The notes: generated by a model not told the origin, from the letters alone. A stretch of DNA of 64,000 nucleotides from Heliopora coerulea (GCA_030142905.1 JASJOG010000046.1:1086501-1150500), one strand, 5' to 3'. Positions 35,555 through 47,700 are shown, numbered from the stretch's first letter. Numbers and translations: made by a program.

Positions 35555-35670
35555 AAAGTCGTGTTTCATCAGATATCCAACACCTCAAAGTTGGTTAAAA
35601 AAACTCGACTATCTCCTCGTTTTTCAACTCACTTTCCGGTGTTTGAATATCTGACGAAACACACCTCATG
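35555..35670. mobile_element. Foldback element
   Basis: gtgtttcatcagatatcca at the left, and gtgtttgaatatctgacgaaacac at the right as its imperfect inverse. A plus-strand open frame over it is a shadow of the palindrome. Confidence 0.5.
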
Positions 35671-37869
35671 TATGATATGTTACTTCAATGATACTGAGGA
35701 GCTCGATTATGTCTGTTTAAATCATTGGGAAGATGTTGCGCCAGATGAAAATGAAACTCCACTTAAATAAAATAATCTTCGTACATGTTTTTTTCTGTCA
35801 CTGTTTGACATACTGTAATAATTTTGCAATACTTTTAAGACTTAAATAATTACAGATTGGTGAGCAGCGTTTAGATTCATTTGACGAGAAAAACTGTCCG
35901 GTGTTAACCAAGTTACATTCTGGCGACAGCCGTAGTAGAATAATGAAATCCAACTCCGCCGTGCATGAAAGAGTAAATATTTAATGAAACTTTTAACGCA
36001 ATGCGTGATGCAACGTTAAAGTATATATATCCAAGTGTCAAAAACTTCGTTCACCTTATTGCATTCTGGTGGCATGCACTGTGAGTATTACGACGCGATA
36101 AGACCTGTATTTGTGACTGGTTGATGTTATTACACAACTATTCAGGTCAGTTTAATTCCCTCAGTGCCTAAAATCTAGAGCAGCTCTGTCACACATGTCC
36201 CATCACATGGCAGATACTTGAAAGTTTGGTATGGAAACTGAAGTGTTGGTGCTGACACTTTTGACGAGTTACTAAGTGACGAGACCAATCATCACTTTGT
36301 CTATTTACAATTCCTGCTTTGACAGGCAACGCCTGTCAGAGGCTTCGTGCTCTATCTGAAACGTAAAAAATGTGGCGCCCAAACTAGTGGTGATGTCGTT
36401 GTCAAAATGTGGAGCCTCGGTGCTTTTTTTTTCTTTGCATAAAGAACAGCAGTTGAAGTAAAATAAAGGCGAAAAATGTAACCAGGTCAAACTTCTGGGA
36501 CAGAATACAATAGTATAGTTCTTAATGGATCTCCTTAGCTGAAGAAAAAAGCAGTCAACGCCAGTTTCAGCCTGACCACTTAAGATAACAACTACAATTA
36601 TTTCTACCTAAATATAATCATCTTAAGAGCAAAACTTAATCAGCGGCATGAGCCATTGAGGTACAATCGTCACGCGGTGTTCGTTAATGCGCATGTAGTA
36701 AAGACTGTTGATTAAAAGCTTTATAGCGATTTGTTTGGTTTTCTTGTAGACAGGCGGGTTGTTGGAATGGTTACGAAATCTTCCAACTTATGCGATCGTT
36801 CACGGCAGCGATAAACTAGATAGTGTGATTTAATTATTTTAGCCATTAGAATTTTACGATGTGGTAAAATAATACAAAATAAAATACTTTTAAAACTTAA
36901 CCATTAGATCCACTGGGAGATGAGAATATATAATAGAGGAGGACAGCGTTTTTCAATTAAACTGTTTGACTACATTTAAACTTGACTACATTTAAAAACA
37001 GAATTCAAACATCCCAGCTAGCAAAATTACGTTGTGACAACGTTGTGATAAAGTTCGATGAACGTTCAGAAAACGTTGCGAGGTGTAGTTCCAGAAACGT
37101 TATTTTGTGTACTCCCTGAAAAGGCTTACTAACGTTGTCAGTAACGTTACTCCAGAATATTCCACTTCACACACCGCGTATAATTTCGCATGCTCTTGCG
37201 CGAGTTTAAGTTTTATATGGAAATGACGTTTTTTTAAACATAACTGCAAGAAATTTCATGCAATGGAATCTTGACTTGAATCCACATAAAACCACCGCTG
37301 AAGAAGCGCACAGCCACATACGCTCCGATTTCATTTCAAAATGACCCCACCAGCAGTATGAATACCACTGCGAGGAATGACTGCAAATGTAAGATTTTTA
37401 AATGAAAATATTTCGACGTTTGGACACAAGATACAAATCTACGCACACGCGTATTCGACGTGGAATAATTACAAATGGCAAGAAGAGATTGGGTACCATC
37501 TTAATATCCGGGGATTTGTTAGTTGACTTTCAAAGAACTGTCTGGGCGACCATGAATCTGTGGATTCTGTGAGAAGAACTGAGGCTACGCCACTATGTAT
37601 TTTTTTTTGTAACCTTTAACTGAATCGATGAGTAAACAGTAAGTGTGTAAAGCAATCTTGATATTTCCCGTTTATCAAGAGAAGTGCTCATTACGAATAT
37701 AAAAGCAATCAAAACAATATGAGAAAACTCGAAGAAAAAAGTGGCAAGTTTTTAAATTGTACTAACAATATCAATCTTTTCCTTCAAAGAATTTGTGAAT
37801 ATCGTAAAAATATATTTTGAACGTCTTCTTTTTAAACATACACAAGCCACGTATGGTTTACAGAATCTT

Positions 37870-38420
37870 CATATAACAGGTAAGTGGTTTCGCGTGGGTG
37901 CCCATATACCCAAAGAAAGTGACACAGATCTTTTCGAAAAAGACAAAAACATCTTACTTCAAGAATTTATGTTTTTGCTGCGAGGTTTTTCTTAGTATAA
38001 GGTATTTTCTTGGCAAGGATCTACATGCAAGAGGTAAATTACCAGTGAATATTTATTGGAACATGACATCAGTTTTGTGGCTAATATTCTCGTGAGAATC
38101 GAAAGTGGCACAATTTGCAGACATTGTAAAAATAGCTTTTGAATGACGGCATTTTCATTAAGTAGCAGCACGATTGGTCTACCGATGTTTTTTTGACAGG
38201 TAAACTATTTCGTTAGCAGTGTGCCCATGCTCATGCAAAGAAAGCGACCGGATCCTATCGAAAACAATAAAAATAACCTTTTTCCAGGAATCATTGTCGT
38301 TCTGCATGGTTTTTCTTAAAACAAAATATTTTCTTGTTAATAAATTGCTAGTAGATATTTTTGGATCAAGACAATAATTCTGTGGTGAATTTTTGCGTGC
38401 GAGTCAAATCTTCTAGTGTT
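37870..38420 (+). repeat. Ancient tandem duplication, ~325-bp period, non-coding
   Basis: Landmarks recur in the same order: acaggtaa, gtgcccat, aaagaaagtga/aaagaaagcga, gaggtttttctta/catggtttttctta, tattttcttg, gtgaatatt/gtagatatt, ttttgtggctaa/ttctgtggtgaa, cgagtcaa/agaatcga. Copy 1 is about 37870-38110, copy 2 about 38195-38420, strongly diverged. Confidence 0.5.
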
Positions 38421-39829
38421 ACCTAAGCCTGCTTCTGAATAAGGCCGAGATGATTAATGTTGAATTAATGAGGTATGTATTAAACTTATATGTATAAAAT
38501 TATCTGGAATAACGCCATGTCGCTGTTAAGCAGACTGGTGTTTATGTCCGCAACAGCTGCTTCATGCAGTAGGTGCATTTAACCTGGTAAACAACCTGAG
38601 ATGGATGAGCGTTCCTATATCGAAAGTTAAACAAGCTCCTAATTTTTTTGGTCTGCAATAAGACAAAAAGATATAGCTGTTTTATTGAAGCAAATCCGCC
38701 AGCGTTCTTCAAAGAGATAACCGGGAATTAATTTGTGATTTTCAACCGATAATTCATGCATGAAACTATGAATAATGTTTGTTATGAAATATCAAAAGGA
38801 AATATAAACGAATTCTTTCTTTTGATGTTTTCCAATTTGTGATTAAAATTCGCGGAGTTCCTATGAGCTCTAAGTCACCCGCAATTCGATGTCGCTTCCA
38901 CTTTGATAGTACCTTTGATTTCCAGTGAATCAGCAACTTCCCTAGTTTGTATGAAATTTCTTATCCAATGAACATGTCATTGTTGGCGTCGTACACAAAT
39001 TCTGCATCCAGAAAATGGTGAGGATCTTCCTCAACTGTGAACCTGATACTGGGATGATAATTTAATCACATAACATTAAAAACAATGCAGCAAGAAATGT
39101 CATATACCTATATGGAAGTACAGGTATCTACAACCTTTTTGACAATATTTGATAAGCTCCTCATTATCACATAAACTAAATTGTGCTGTTCCCATGGGAA
39201 TGTTAAACATATAAATGTACAGAAATTCATGACGCGGTGCTTTAGTTACAAAACAGACCTTACTCTCAAGACAAACAAGGTATTTCGATTTTCAAACTTT
39301 GCGGTAGTAAAGTCGTTCTCGTGTAAAATACGTGTGTGTATGTATGTGTATGTATGACTAAGTGTATGTAAGAGTAATTTGGGGAAACGGAAATCAGTCA
39401 TTCGCAAACTACATCCGTGCATGTTGAAGAAACTGACCTAACCTTCTCACACACCAACCAAATCGTTTTTAACAGAAATGCGCAAGTAATGTTGCTAACG
39501 GAGTTTTAAATTTTACCATTGAATTTACTTCCCTTTTTCTGCACATAATTCAACATATTTTTGACGATAAATGCATGCATACCTTATTTCAATAGGTCCC
39601 ACGGTTATAACTCCTTTTGCTATCTTCGTAAATAGATTTTTCGTTTGTTCATTGTCAATATTCAAATAAAGTATACCCGTAACCATATATAAAATGATCC
39701 ATCCACATCGATAGGAACACTTACCAGCAGGATTTCATCCGATTCCAACTAAAGAGGGGCATCTTGGTACCACTGAAGTAAGGTAAGTCGACTAGCATCG
39801 ACAGGTCTAGTAATTAGGTTATTGTAGAA

Positions 39830-39937
39830 GAATATGTTTGTGGAAGTTGATCGTCCAGGTTAGTGTAGTCTTGAGAAAGACTGTTGGTGGAAGTGACTGA
39901 CGTTTCGACAGCCTTGGCGTCGGTCATCTTCAGAGTC
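39830..39937 (-). mobile_element. Penelope-type tail with hammerhead-like motif
   Basis: Minus strand: GACT, CTGAAGA plus T, stem II gac...gtc, GAA, ACGT, C, AGTC. Stem I (GACT/AGTC) is perfect. It is followed by the tail cacttccaccaacagtc, agactacactaacctgg. This is the best-formed motif of the window together with 9764-9802 (core at 39895-39937). Confidence 0.5.
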
Positions 39938-41399
39938 AAAAAGGGAGAAAATGTCAGGTTCGCCTGTATTTGTATCTGGTTCTTGCGTCATAAGGGGGCG
40001 GGTAAACGCCCATCCCAGCAACCCCGAGTAAACGCCATTGGCGAAACAAATGTCTCCTAATCAAAAAGTTGTTAAAAATCTGGCGTATCGGACTACAATT
40101 TGTAAAACGGGAAAAGAGAGCCCGGATAAATATCTGACAACTTAACCTTCGTCTTGACGTCTTGATTTCCGCGTGTTTGTTATTGAAGCTCAGTCTGCTC
40201 GATCCGAATGTCGTAGTAGCCCATAAACTGATGTAAATGTCGTTCACCCTTCGTTAAAACGAAGGTAGTTCCTCTTACATGAACTTTAACGGATGACGAT
40301 CGCATAACTTTAAAAGCGTACAAAAATGGTTTGAGTGATTGAGTTCCAGATATTCAGTACAAAAAATCTCGCGGGATCACTACAAAATAAGTGATTAAAA
40401 AAAATCCGGCGGTTTTGCGTATAGTAATGTCCTCTAAATGTTTTTAACAATTAACAAGCTGAAACGTGTTTGGTCTCACGTTGATCAGTACCATTGTCAA
40501 ATCCGTCGGCTTTTAAAAAATGAAAATGGACAACCATGTCAATGGACAACTAAACAACCCTACATCTCCCAAATCAAATGTAATCTTCAAAAAGTTTTTA
40601 TACTAGAAATAACCCGCAGCTAATGCGGTGTTTCTAAGCATGAAGTCATTTGCCATACAATCGCTCATGTCCGTGTTGCCTATTCATAAAATCAGCAACC
40701 CGAGTAAACGCCCATCCGGCGTCTTGTTAATAATAATCTTATTGGGATAAATGAAAAATATGGCTACGTGGGTATCCATATGAAACTACAGCTACTGAAG
40801 AATTTGTCATCTCCTGGCACTTATTACATTCAACATCATTGGTGTAGTTAAGAATGCGAAAATGGATCGGGAGCACAGGAAAATTTGAGATGTACGATAT
40901 TCGCAATGTACCGACAGTCGTAGTAAAGTTTTCGATGTGGGAGCACTTGCAATGTCCAATTGCAGGATTTCAATGGGAAATTTTTTTGTTTTTTTACGTT
41001 CATCTGAAAATAGAGCCTAAATATTTAGGTATTCGTTGCACTTATGCACCCAAACTGCTTATAAAGATATAGAAATGTGAAAATTTTAGTCCCATAGCAG
41101 GAGGATGTGGGGGCATGCTTATCAGGAAATTATGAAATCCTAAAATCTCCAGATGACCATTTTCAACATTCTAGTGAAACAAACAATTCAAAACAAACTT
41201 TCAGGTATATGCAATTCTAGACTAAAATAAACTAGTTATGACACAAATTTTCCAGTCAGTTACAGAGTTATAAGGTATTTTAACGGATAATTCCCTGTTA
41301 AAACGGCACAAAGTGTGTATCAAATAATGGCCGAGAGCTGACGTTAGAAGCGAGGTGAGTGTAAGTGAGCTCAGACCGAGTGTACAATTGTTCGTGAAA

Positions 41400-44300
41400 T
41401 AGATAGATAGATAGAAGATAGAAGAACTTTATTTACCCACGCTAACATCGTCAGTATGAAACTGATTTCCACGATGGGCGTGCACATGAACATTATAAGC
41501 TACTACAAGAGTATAGTAAATTGTTACAAAAGTGTTAGAAATTATTATAATACAGGATAAGATAAAATCATTAGTGATTACTATTACACTAGAAAACAGT
41601 TCATGAGAGAAAGAGTTCAAAGATTGAAAGTAATATAATTATAAGGTTATGATTGTACTGTTTACAGTTGTATCCTCTGAATTTAGGCTAGAGAATAGTA
41701 TGAGCAGCAAGTTTTCTTTTAAAACAAGTAAATGATTTTGTCGCTCTAAGCTCTTCTGGTAATGAATTCCATATCGAACCCCCATTAAACATAAAGCTCT
41801 TTTTCATATTGTTTGTACAAGGTTTAGGCAAACAAAGTGTGCCTGAGTTGTTCCGAAGATTGTATTTTATCAATTCATTTTTGAATGTAAAGAGTTCACT
41901 GAGGCAGTGTGGTCCCAAGTTATTTAATATTTTAAACATTGTTTTGGCTTTAGTTTTAATTCGTTGTTCTTTTAGAGGTTCCCACCCCAGCATGCTCAGA
42001 ACAGTTTCTTGGTTTACCTCATTAGGTACATTTGCTATAATTCGAGCAGCTCTGTTGTGAAGTCTCTGAAGGCGTGTGGATTGTGTCTCTCCAAATACAT
42101 TCCAAACTTCAGAGCAGTAGTTAAAGTGGGGTTGAATAATAGCATTATATACTGACCGAATTGTGTTTTGATCAACAAAATCTCGCAAACGTTTAAGGGC
42201 ATATATTCCAGATGATACTTTCTTGCATATGTTGTCAGTATTGCTTTTCCAAGACAAATGCTGGTCAAGAATTACGCCTAGAATTTTGCTTTCAGAGACT
42301 TGTTCAATTTGTTTATCCTCGATATTGATTATAGGTTGTTTATCAGAAATTTTATTTAATATTGGTTTAGTCCCAATTAACATAAATTTAGTTTTTGCAA
42401 CATTCAGGCTGAGTTTGTTTGATATAAGCCATTTCTGAAGTCTTTCTAAATCTGAATTCACTGCATCCTCAACCTCATTCAGTGAGTTACCAGCTGCTGT
42501 AATATTTGTATCATCTGCAAATAACCGGGGTTTAGTTTGAGCAAGACATGATGGCAGATCATTTATGTAAAGCAAAAAGAACAGGGGACCCAAAATAGAG
42601 CCTTGTGGTACTCTACATTTAATATTACATTCAGATGAGATAGATCCATTCACTTCACATTTCTGTTTACAATTAGTTAAGTAGGACTTAAGAAGGGAGT
42701 AGGCATTACCTTTGATTCCATATAGTGATAACTTATCCAGTAAAATTTGGTGGTTAACAGTATCAAAGGCCTTTTTTAGGTCTATGAATACAATAAGATT
42801 AAACAATTTTCTATCCATGTTTATGTACCAGTCATTAGTACAATCTAGTAAGGCTGTAGCAGTTGAATGGAGCTCACGGAAGCCAAACTGATGTTCAGAA
42901 AACAGATTATTTGTTTGTAAATAATCATGTAATTGGTTGTAGATAATTCGTTCCATGACTTTGCTTATGGCAGGTAGAATTGAAATAGGCCGATAATTAC
43001 CAGGTAGGTTTCGATTACCATTTTTAAAAAGTGGAATTACTTTTGCCATTTTCCAGTCATTGGGGAAGGTGCATAAAGTAATACTTTGATTGAAAATGTA
43101 TGTTAGCAAATCTGAAATCATGGGTGCTGCAATTTTCATAATTTTACTGGATATTTTATCAATTCCAGTAGACTTATTACCCGATAATCGAGATAGTAAC
43201 TGACACACGTTATTTACAGTAACTGGTTTGAATGAAGTAAACTCAGATTTAGTTGTCTTAATGAATTGTTTATAATGGTAATTGGTTGTACCAATCTCTT
43301 CAGCAAGATTTGGTCCAATATTTGAAAAGTAATCATTAAAAGCCTCTGCAATATCACATTGGTTTGTCAACTTCTGTTTATCTATATTCAATTCATTTAC
43401 TATTGTTTTCTTATTATATTTACCTAGTTGACTATTTATTACCTTCCAAGCAGCTTTTGGATTTTTCTTATTTGCTGAAATTTTACTGGAAAAATAATCA
43501 ACTTTGGCCTGCCTAAGTCAAGTGGTTGTCTCATTTCTCACTTTCCTATAAGCAACCCAGTCTTTTTCAAGTTTGGAGATCATGGCTACTCTTTTTAACC
43601 TATCCCTTATGTTAATCAGTTTTTTAATATCTTTTGTTATCCAGGGAACTGATTTTGATTTGATTTTCTTCTTCTGGATGGGAGCATGCTTGTTAAGAAT
43701 TTCTAAAAATAATTCTCTCCAAACATCCCACATACTATCTGGGCTATCTGCAAAGAAATATACATAATCCCATGTCTGATGTGATAAGTCTTGTAGAAAC
43801 AGATTTTTGTTAAAGTTTTTCATGTTTCTAATATCAGTGATATTTTGTTTTTCACTCTGAGTGATGTTGATTTTCCTTATAGCAAAAATAAGGCTATGGT
43901 CACTTATTCCTGTGTGGATTACACCAGACTTGCAAATTTTCTCTGCCATGTTTGTTATGAAATGATCAATGAGGGTAGAGGAGGTCATAGTCACTTGTGT
44001 GGCTTCATTTATTAGTTGAGTTAATTGGTAGGTTTCTAATAATGATATTAGTGTCTTAGTTGGTTGATCTAAATTTGTTTTGATCAAATCACAATTCAGA
44101 TCTCCAAGGATACAAATTTCTTTATTTTCATTATCAATAGTTTGTATCAAATTTTCAAAATGGGTAAAAAATTCAGGGGAAGCATTTGGTGTTCGGTAAA
44201 CAGCGACAACTATGAAAGGCCGACTGTGAGGTTTGGTTATTTCTATACAAACTGCTTCAAAATCTGTTGGTACAATGTCATGTCTTATCTGGTAGTTTAA

Positions 44301-45635
44301 AGAGCTACGCAGGTAGATACATACACCACCTCCATTTCTACTTCTATCATTTCGGACAATATCATAGCCAGGTATATTAATCATATTATCAGTTATAGCT
44401 GGACTAAGCCTGGTTTCATTGAGAGCAAATAAATCTAGGTAATTTTGTGACATTATGTAAATAATTTCATTGAGTTTTTTGGGTAAACTCACAATATTCA
44501 GAAATGCCATTTTAAATCCCTGTTGTTTTGAAAAAGATTTAAGGTTGCTTAATAGGTCATTGCAATAGGAAAGGTTGCTGCTCACATTATTCATATTATC
44601 ATAAAAGGATTTCATATCATTGGGAAAATTGTTACTTATGTTTGTTTCTAATACTTCACTGCCTATTTCCTGGTAATGTGGTAAACATTCTTCAGATGGT
44701 TTATCCAGTCTCTTGGGCAATTCTGCCAGTGTTGGACAGTTCGAAAAAAATCATTGCTTCTATAATTTACACTAATGTTGCTTGGCCTGATTGATCTAAG
44801 GTAATGACAAAATGCTTTACCAAGAGATCGATCACCACTTTGACTGAGGTGTAGATTTGACCGGTTAAGCATATTTCTATTTATAGTATTATTGTTAATA
44901 AATGTTGCTTTATGCTTCTTGCATAAATCAATTAAAGCATTATTAAATTTAATAATTTTGTCAGAAGGAACCTTTTTGTCATACCTCATAACAACACTTG
45001 AAACAGCAACATTCTTTGCTTTTTCCTTTGATTCCATAACAAGTGTTCCCATTTTGTCCACTGATTTTTTAACTTCTTCATCCACAAGATTGTTTGTTCC
45101 AGCATGTAAAATAATGCTGTGCATTTTCTCACATCTTCCACTAAATTCCTCTTTAAATTGTTGATTTATTTGCTCGATTCTTGCTCCTCGATATGATCGG
45201 CACAAAGCTTTGGCTTGAGCAGCTCTTGAAATTTTGTTTTGATCAATGTTCTTTATCATTGAGTCACCCAAAACAAGCACTTTGGGCAAGGAGTTGCCTT
45301 TCAATTTGTGGTCTTCGCTGATGTTTCCTTCTTGATTTTGTGCATTGAAATTTTTTCTCTGAGATTCTCGATAATTGTTTAGTTGGGTGGAGAAGCATTC
45401 ATTTGACTCACCATTTTGGTTTCCGGGTATTAGGTTGTTGCTTGTATCTGGTTCATGGGACATTTGTGTTTGGCTTGATAGTTCGATCTCTTCAACTTCA
45501 AGAGAAGCATATCGATTTGAGGTTTCAAGTCGGATAGATTCATCTCGCACAGTGCTTTCTGATGTCAATCTCTTATTGTTCTCTATTTTTAACCACTCGT
45601 TTTGTTTAATGCCTAAGATGGACTTAGGCATTAAA
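41400..45635 (-). mobile_element. CR1-type non-LTR retrotransposon (LINE), nearly intact
   Basis: Two ORFs on the minus strand: ORF1 with a GDSL-type esterase domain, ORF2 with AP-endonuclease and reverse transcriptase. The 3' end is a (TATC)n-like microsatellite at 41400-41420 (gatagatagatag), as is usual for CR1-group elements. The 5' boundary at 45635/45636 coincides with the start of the P2X-like inverted repeat. Only one disabling change was seen (stop at 43518-43520), so the insertion is young. Confidence 0.85.
41688..44720 (-). pseudogene. LINE ORF2: endonuclease plus reverse transcriptase, one in-frame stop
   Basis: Endonuclease blocks: LNIVSL, LFALNETRL (catalytic Glu), GGGVCIYLRSS, VAVYRTPN, ILGDLNCDL, ISDHSLIF. 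An in-frame TGA at 43518-43520 separates this from the reverse transcriptase; the frame is otherwise continuous (NKKNPKAAW and so on). RT blocks: VIPLFKNGN, NYRPISILP, HQFGFRELHST, VFIDLKKAFDTVNH, VPQGSILGPLFFLLYIND, LFADDTN (catalytic), ILGVILD, and the C-terminal RAARIIANVP...LGWEPL and IWNSLPEELRA. The stop is most simply a CGA to TGA change. Confidence 0.85.
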
Positions 45636-45703
45636 GCAACGTCGGTTAGACCGGTTGGAATCGGTGAATAATTGATGAGTCTATAACGTTTTTTAGTTAT
45701 CAC
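44663..45703 (-). CDS. LINE ORF1 with SGNH/GDSL esterase domain
   Basis: 346 codons. The nucleophile block VLVLGDSMIKNI puts GDS at residues 146-148; HAGTNNL supplies the Gly/Asn blocks, and NLHLSQSGDRSLGKAF the terminal His. This SGNH fold is a known feature of CR1-group ORF1 proteins. The first ~22 codons are written by the neighbouring P2X-like repeat arm (45636-45703), not by LINE sequence, so the true ORF1 is 5'-truncated and this start is fortuitous. The 3' end overlaps ORF2 by 58 nt. Confidence 0.75.
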   Translation of the reverse strand: MITKKRYRLINYSPIPTGLTDVALMPKSILGIKQNEWLKIENNKRLTSESTVRDESIRLETSNRYASLEVEEIELSSQTQMSHEPDTSNNLIPGNQNGESNECFSTQLNNYRESQRKNFNAQNQEGNISEDHKLKGNSLPKVLVLGDSMIKNIDQNKISRAAQAKALCRSYRGARIEQINQQFKEEFSGRCEKMHSIILHAGTNNLVDEEVKKSVDKMGTLVMESKEKAKNVAVSSVVMRYDKKVPSDKIIKFNNALIDLCKKHKATFINNNTINRNMLNRSNLHLSQSGDRSLGKAFCHYLRSIRPSNISVNYRSNDFFRTVQHWQNCPRDWINHLKNVYHITRK

Positions 45704-46123
45704 TGTTTATTGACATTAGCCATCAAGGCTGATTTCAGGAGTATTTACTGTATACTTTTTATGCTAGGTGTACTTGTGGTGGTTGTAGGGCTGAACTTCT
45801 TCAAAACGCAATGCAGTGTCAGTGCTGCAAAGAAATCGATGCGCGTGAGGCTGCCCTCAACAATGAGCTTGTTCTTCGGGAGGTTGAAGAATCCCCACGT
45901 TGTGTGACACTTCATCCAGGTTTTAAGCAAGTCTGTCTAGAAGTTTAGTCGTTGCGTCTCGCTGGAAGAAAATGCCGCAAAATTGATAAAAAGAAGTACG
46001 AAGTTCATGATACAGAAAACAGGTACAATACAATAGTAATACTATTTATAAAATATTTTTGATAAAGTTGAATTGGTATCTTATTTTTAGATATCTTCAC
46101 AGTGTGGCATATAGAGAATTTAT
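45636..46123 (+). repeat. Inverted-repeat arm (left) of P2X-like locus
   Basis: 488 bp matching 46927-47413 in inverse orientation with few differences (for example gcaacgtcgg / gcaacatcgg, and one base missing before atgctaggtg). The spacer between arms is about 800 bp. The arms contain exon 2 and the beginning of exon 3 of the P2X-like gene. Confidence 0.85.
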
Positions 46124-46241
46124 TCAATTGATATATGGCTATCTGGGTCTAAGAAGAGTTTCATTGCCAGCATGTGCTTACAATGCCATACGGCAACAGT
46201 TTGGGGAAGAAAAAGAATTTATTGGTTATGAAGACAAATGA
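45767..46241 (+). pseudogene. P2X7 intracellular-domain-like gene, plus copy (exons 2-3)
   Basis: Exon about 45767-46022 gives CTCGGCRAELLQ, CCKEIDARE, CVTLHPGFKQVCLEV, then an in-frame TAG, then GRKCRKIDKKKYEVHDTEN. Exon 46092-46241 gives YLHSVAYREFIQLIYGYLG, LPACAYNAIRQQFGEE and TGA. Cysteine pattern C.C..C...CC, HPGF..VCL, YR.F, YLG and LP.CA...IR..F are those of the zinc-binding ballast domain first described in the P2X7 receptor tail and common as a stand-alone domain in cnidarians. The TAG stands where a Trp is usual. No N-terminal exon is found on this strand. Confidence 0.6.
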
Positions 46242-46256
46242 CAACAAATATTTGAA

Positions 46257-46369
46257 TTATTTTTGGTTTTTTGGGCAGTTAACATTTTTATGGCCTTTCA
46301 TGGGTTGTCCACATGTTTTGCACTGAGGGCTTGCTCTTGAACGTCTTGGTTGAACTTCAGGAACAGACA
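46257..46369 (-). CDS. Terminal exon with CCHC-like zinc knuckle, parent gene unknown
   Basis: Minus strand after an acceptor (gttttattgtag): SVPEVQPRRSRASPQ, then CKTCGQPMKGHKNVNC and a TAA. C-x2-C-x6-H-x4-C is a zinc-knuckle-type spacing that often ends transposon-related or domesticated proteins in invertebrates. It sits in the spacer of the P2X-like inverted repeat; it may be the last exon of the minus-strand P2X-like gene or of an older mobile gene. Confidence 0.4.
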
Positions 46370-46926
46370 CTACAATAAAACAAGAGTTTTTTTCATACCT
46401 TCTTATTTATTTACTTATCATACTCTGTTAACAGAAACAATTTTTAAATTAAATAATTAAATTCATTACAGACTTTTTCAGTGTGATAAAATAACCAGTT
46501 GTTGTCTACTGTAAAACTTTCACATGAAATTTAGGTTTGTCCTGAAGGTAATGGAATATTGTACTTCTTTACGCATTTCCATTTTAGCAATGGCCTCTTC
46601 TTTAGTTTGCTGGAGTTAAGGTTACATTTCCAAAATTCAAAAATGGAGAGGCGACAGTACGGGATGTAAGAGTTGAGCAAAAGTTTGGTAGGTTTGTGAT
46701 AGGGTAACTCAAGGCATCATGTGACTGTACTCAAAAGTATTGGTATGCTTGTAGTATTACAACTGTTATATATGTTTCTTGTTCAGATTATGTAGAAGAA
46801 ATTTACCAAGAATTTGTCAATGCTGATCATCATGCACTTGCACAACTGCTCGTGAAGAGTTAATACAAATGACTCCAGCACCAATGCATACAATGCTTGT
46901 GAAGCAAACTTCTTGTGAAGCAAACA

Positions 46927-47413
46927 AAATTCTCTATATGCCACACTGCGAAGATATCTAAAAATAAGATACCAATTCAACTTTATCAAAAATACTTTAT
47001 AAATAGTATTACTATTGTATTGTACCTGTTTTCTGTATCATGAACTTCGTACTTCTTTTTATCAATTTTGCGGCATTTTCTTCCAGCGAGACGCAACGAC
47101 TAAACTTCTAGACAGACTTGCTTAAAACCTGGATGAAGTGTCACACAACGTGGGGATTCTTCAACCTCCCGAAGAACAAGCTCATTGTTGAGGGCAGCCT
47201 CACGCGCATCGATTTCTTTGCAGCACTGACACTGCATTGCGTTTTGAAGAAGTTCAGCCCTACAACCACCACAAGTACACCTAGCATAAAAGAGTATACA
47301 GTAAATACTCCTGAAATCAGCCTTGATGGCTAATGTCAATAAACAGTGATAACTAAAAAACGTTATAGACTCATCAATTATTCACCGATTCCAACCGGTC
47401 TAACCGATGTTGC
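46927..47413 (-). repeat. Inverted-repeat arm (right) of P2X-like locus
   Basis: Partner of 45636-46123. Exon 3 is cut here at YLRSVAYREF, so the break of the inversion lies inside that exon. Confidence 0.85.
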
Positions 47414-47700
47414 AGTATTTGTAGTTTGTTTTATTCACGTTTACGCTGTTCAGTATATTCACAGATCCAATTTTTGTCGGCAAGTGGTTCGTCTTGGTAT
47501 GGCTGAATAGAATCATCGCCACTGGCACTAAGAGTTTCATCTGTAGAAATGTTTGTAGTAGATGCTAAAGATGGCTCTTCAATCTCCATAATATAGCCAC
47601 GAATAAAGTTAGTATCGAAATCACGATCACTGCCACTGGCGTCGGACGAATTTGAAGACATTTCGAGAAGTTTTACTTCGTTGTTCGAACGGATTTTCAA
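46935..47700 (-). pseudogene. P2X7 intracellular-domain-like gene, minus copy with acidic N-terminal exon
   Basis: Exon 47431-47700 encodes an acidic start (MSSNSSDASGSDRD, IQPYQDEPLADKNW); the IQPY..EP stretch just before the zinc domain is typical of these proteins. Exon near 47283-47026 encodes CTCGGCRAELLQ to VCLEV, then the same TAG as in the plus copy; exon 3 is truncated at 46935. Both copies share the stop, so the gene was already broken before, or was copied during, the inverted duplication. Confidence 0.55.

Larger units (their letters stand above)
33265..41399. other. 8-kb gene-poor interval with small repeats
   Basis: No coding exon supported. Contents noted: foldback element at 35555-35670, a dispersed 40-bp repeat copy at 35880-35917, an AACGTT-rich stretch at 37036-37160, a diverged tandem duplication at 37870-38420, TG/TATG-rich text at 39330-39370, a Penelope tail at 39830-39937, and a repeated cagcaacccgagtaaacgcc at 40014-40036 and 40692-40718. 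Confidence 0.5.

Noticed and set aside
35531..35770. 79-codon plus-strand frame
   Set aside because: Overlaps a foldback element and has no family similarity.
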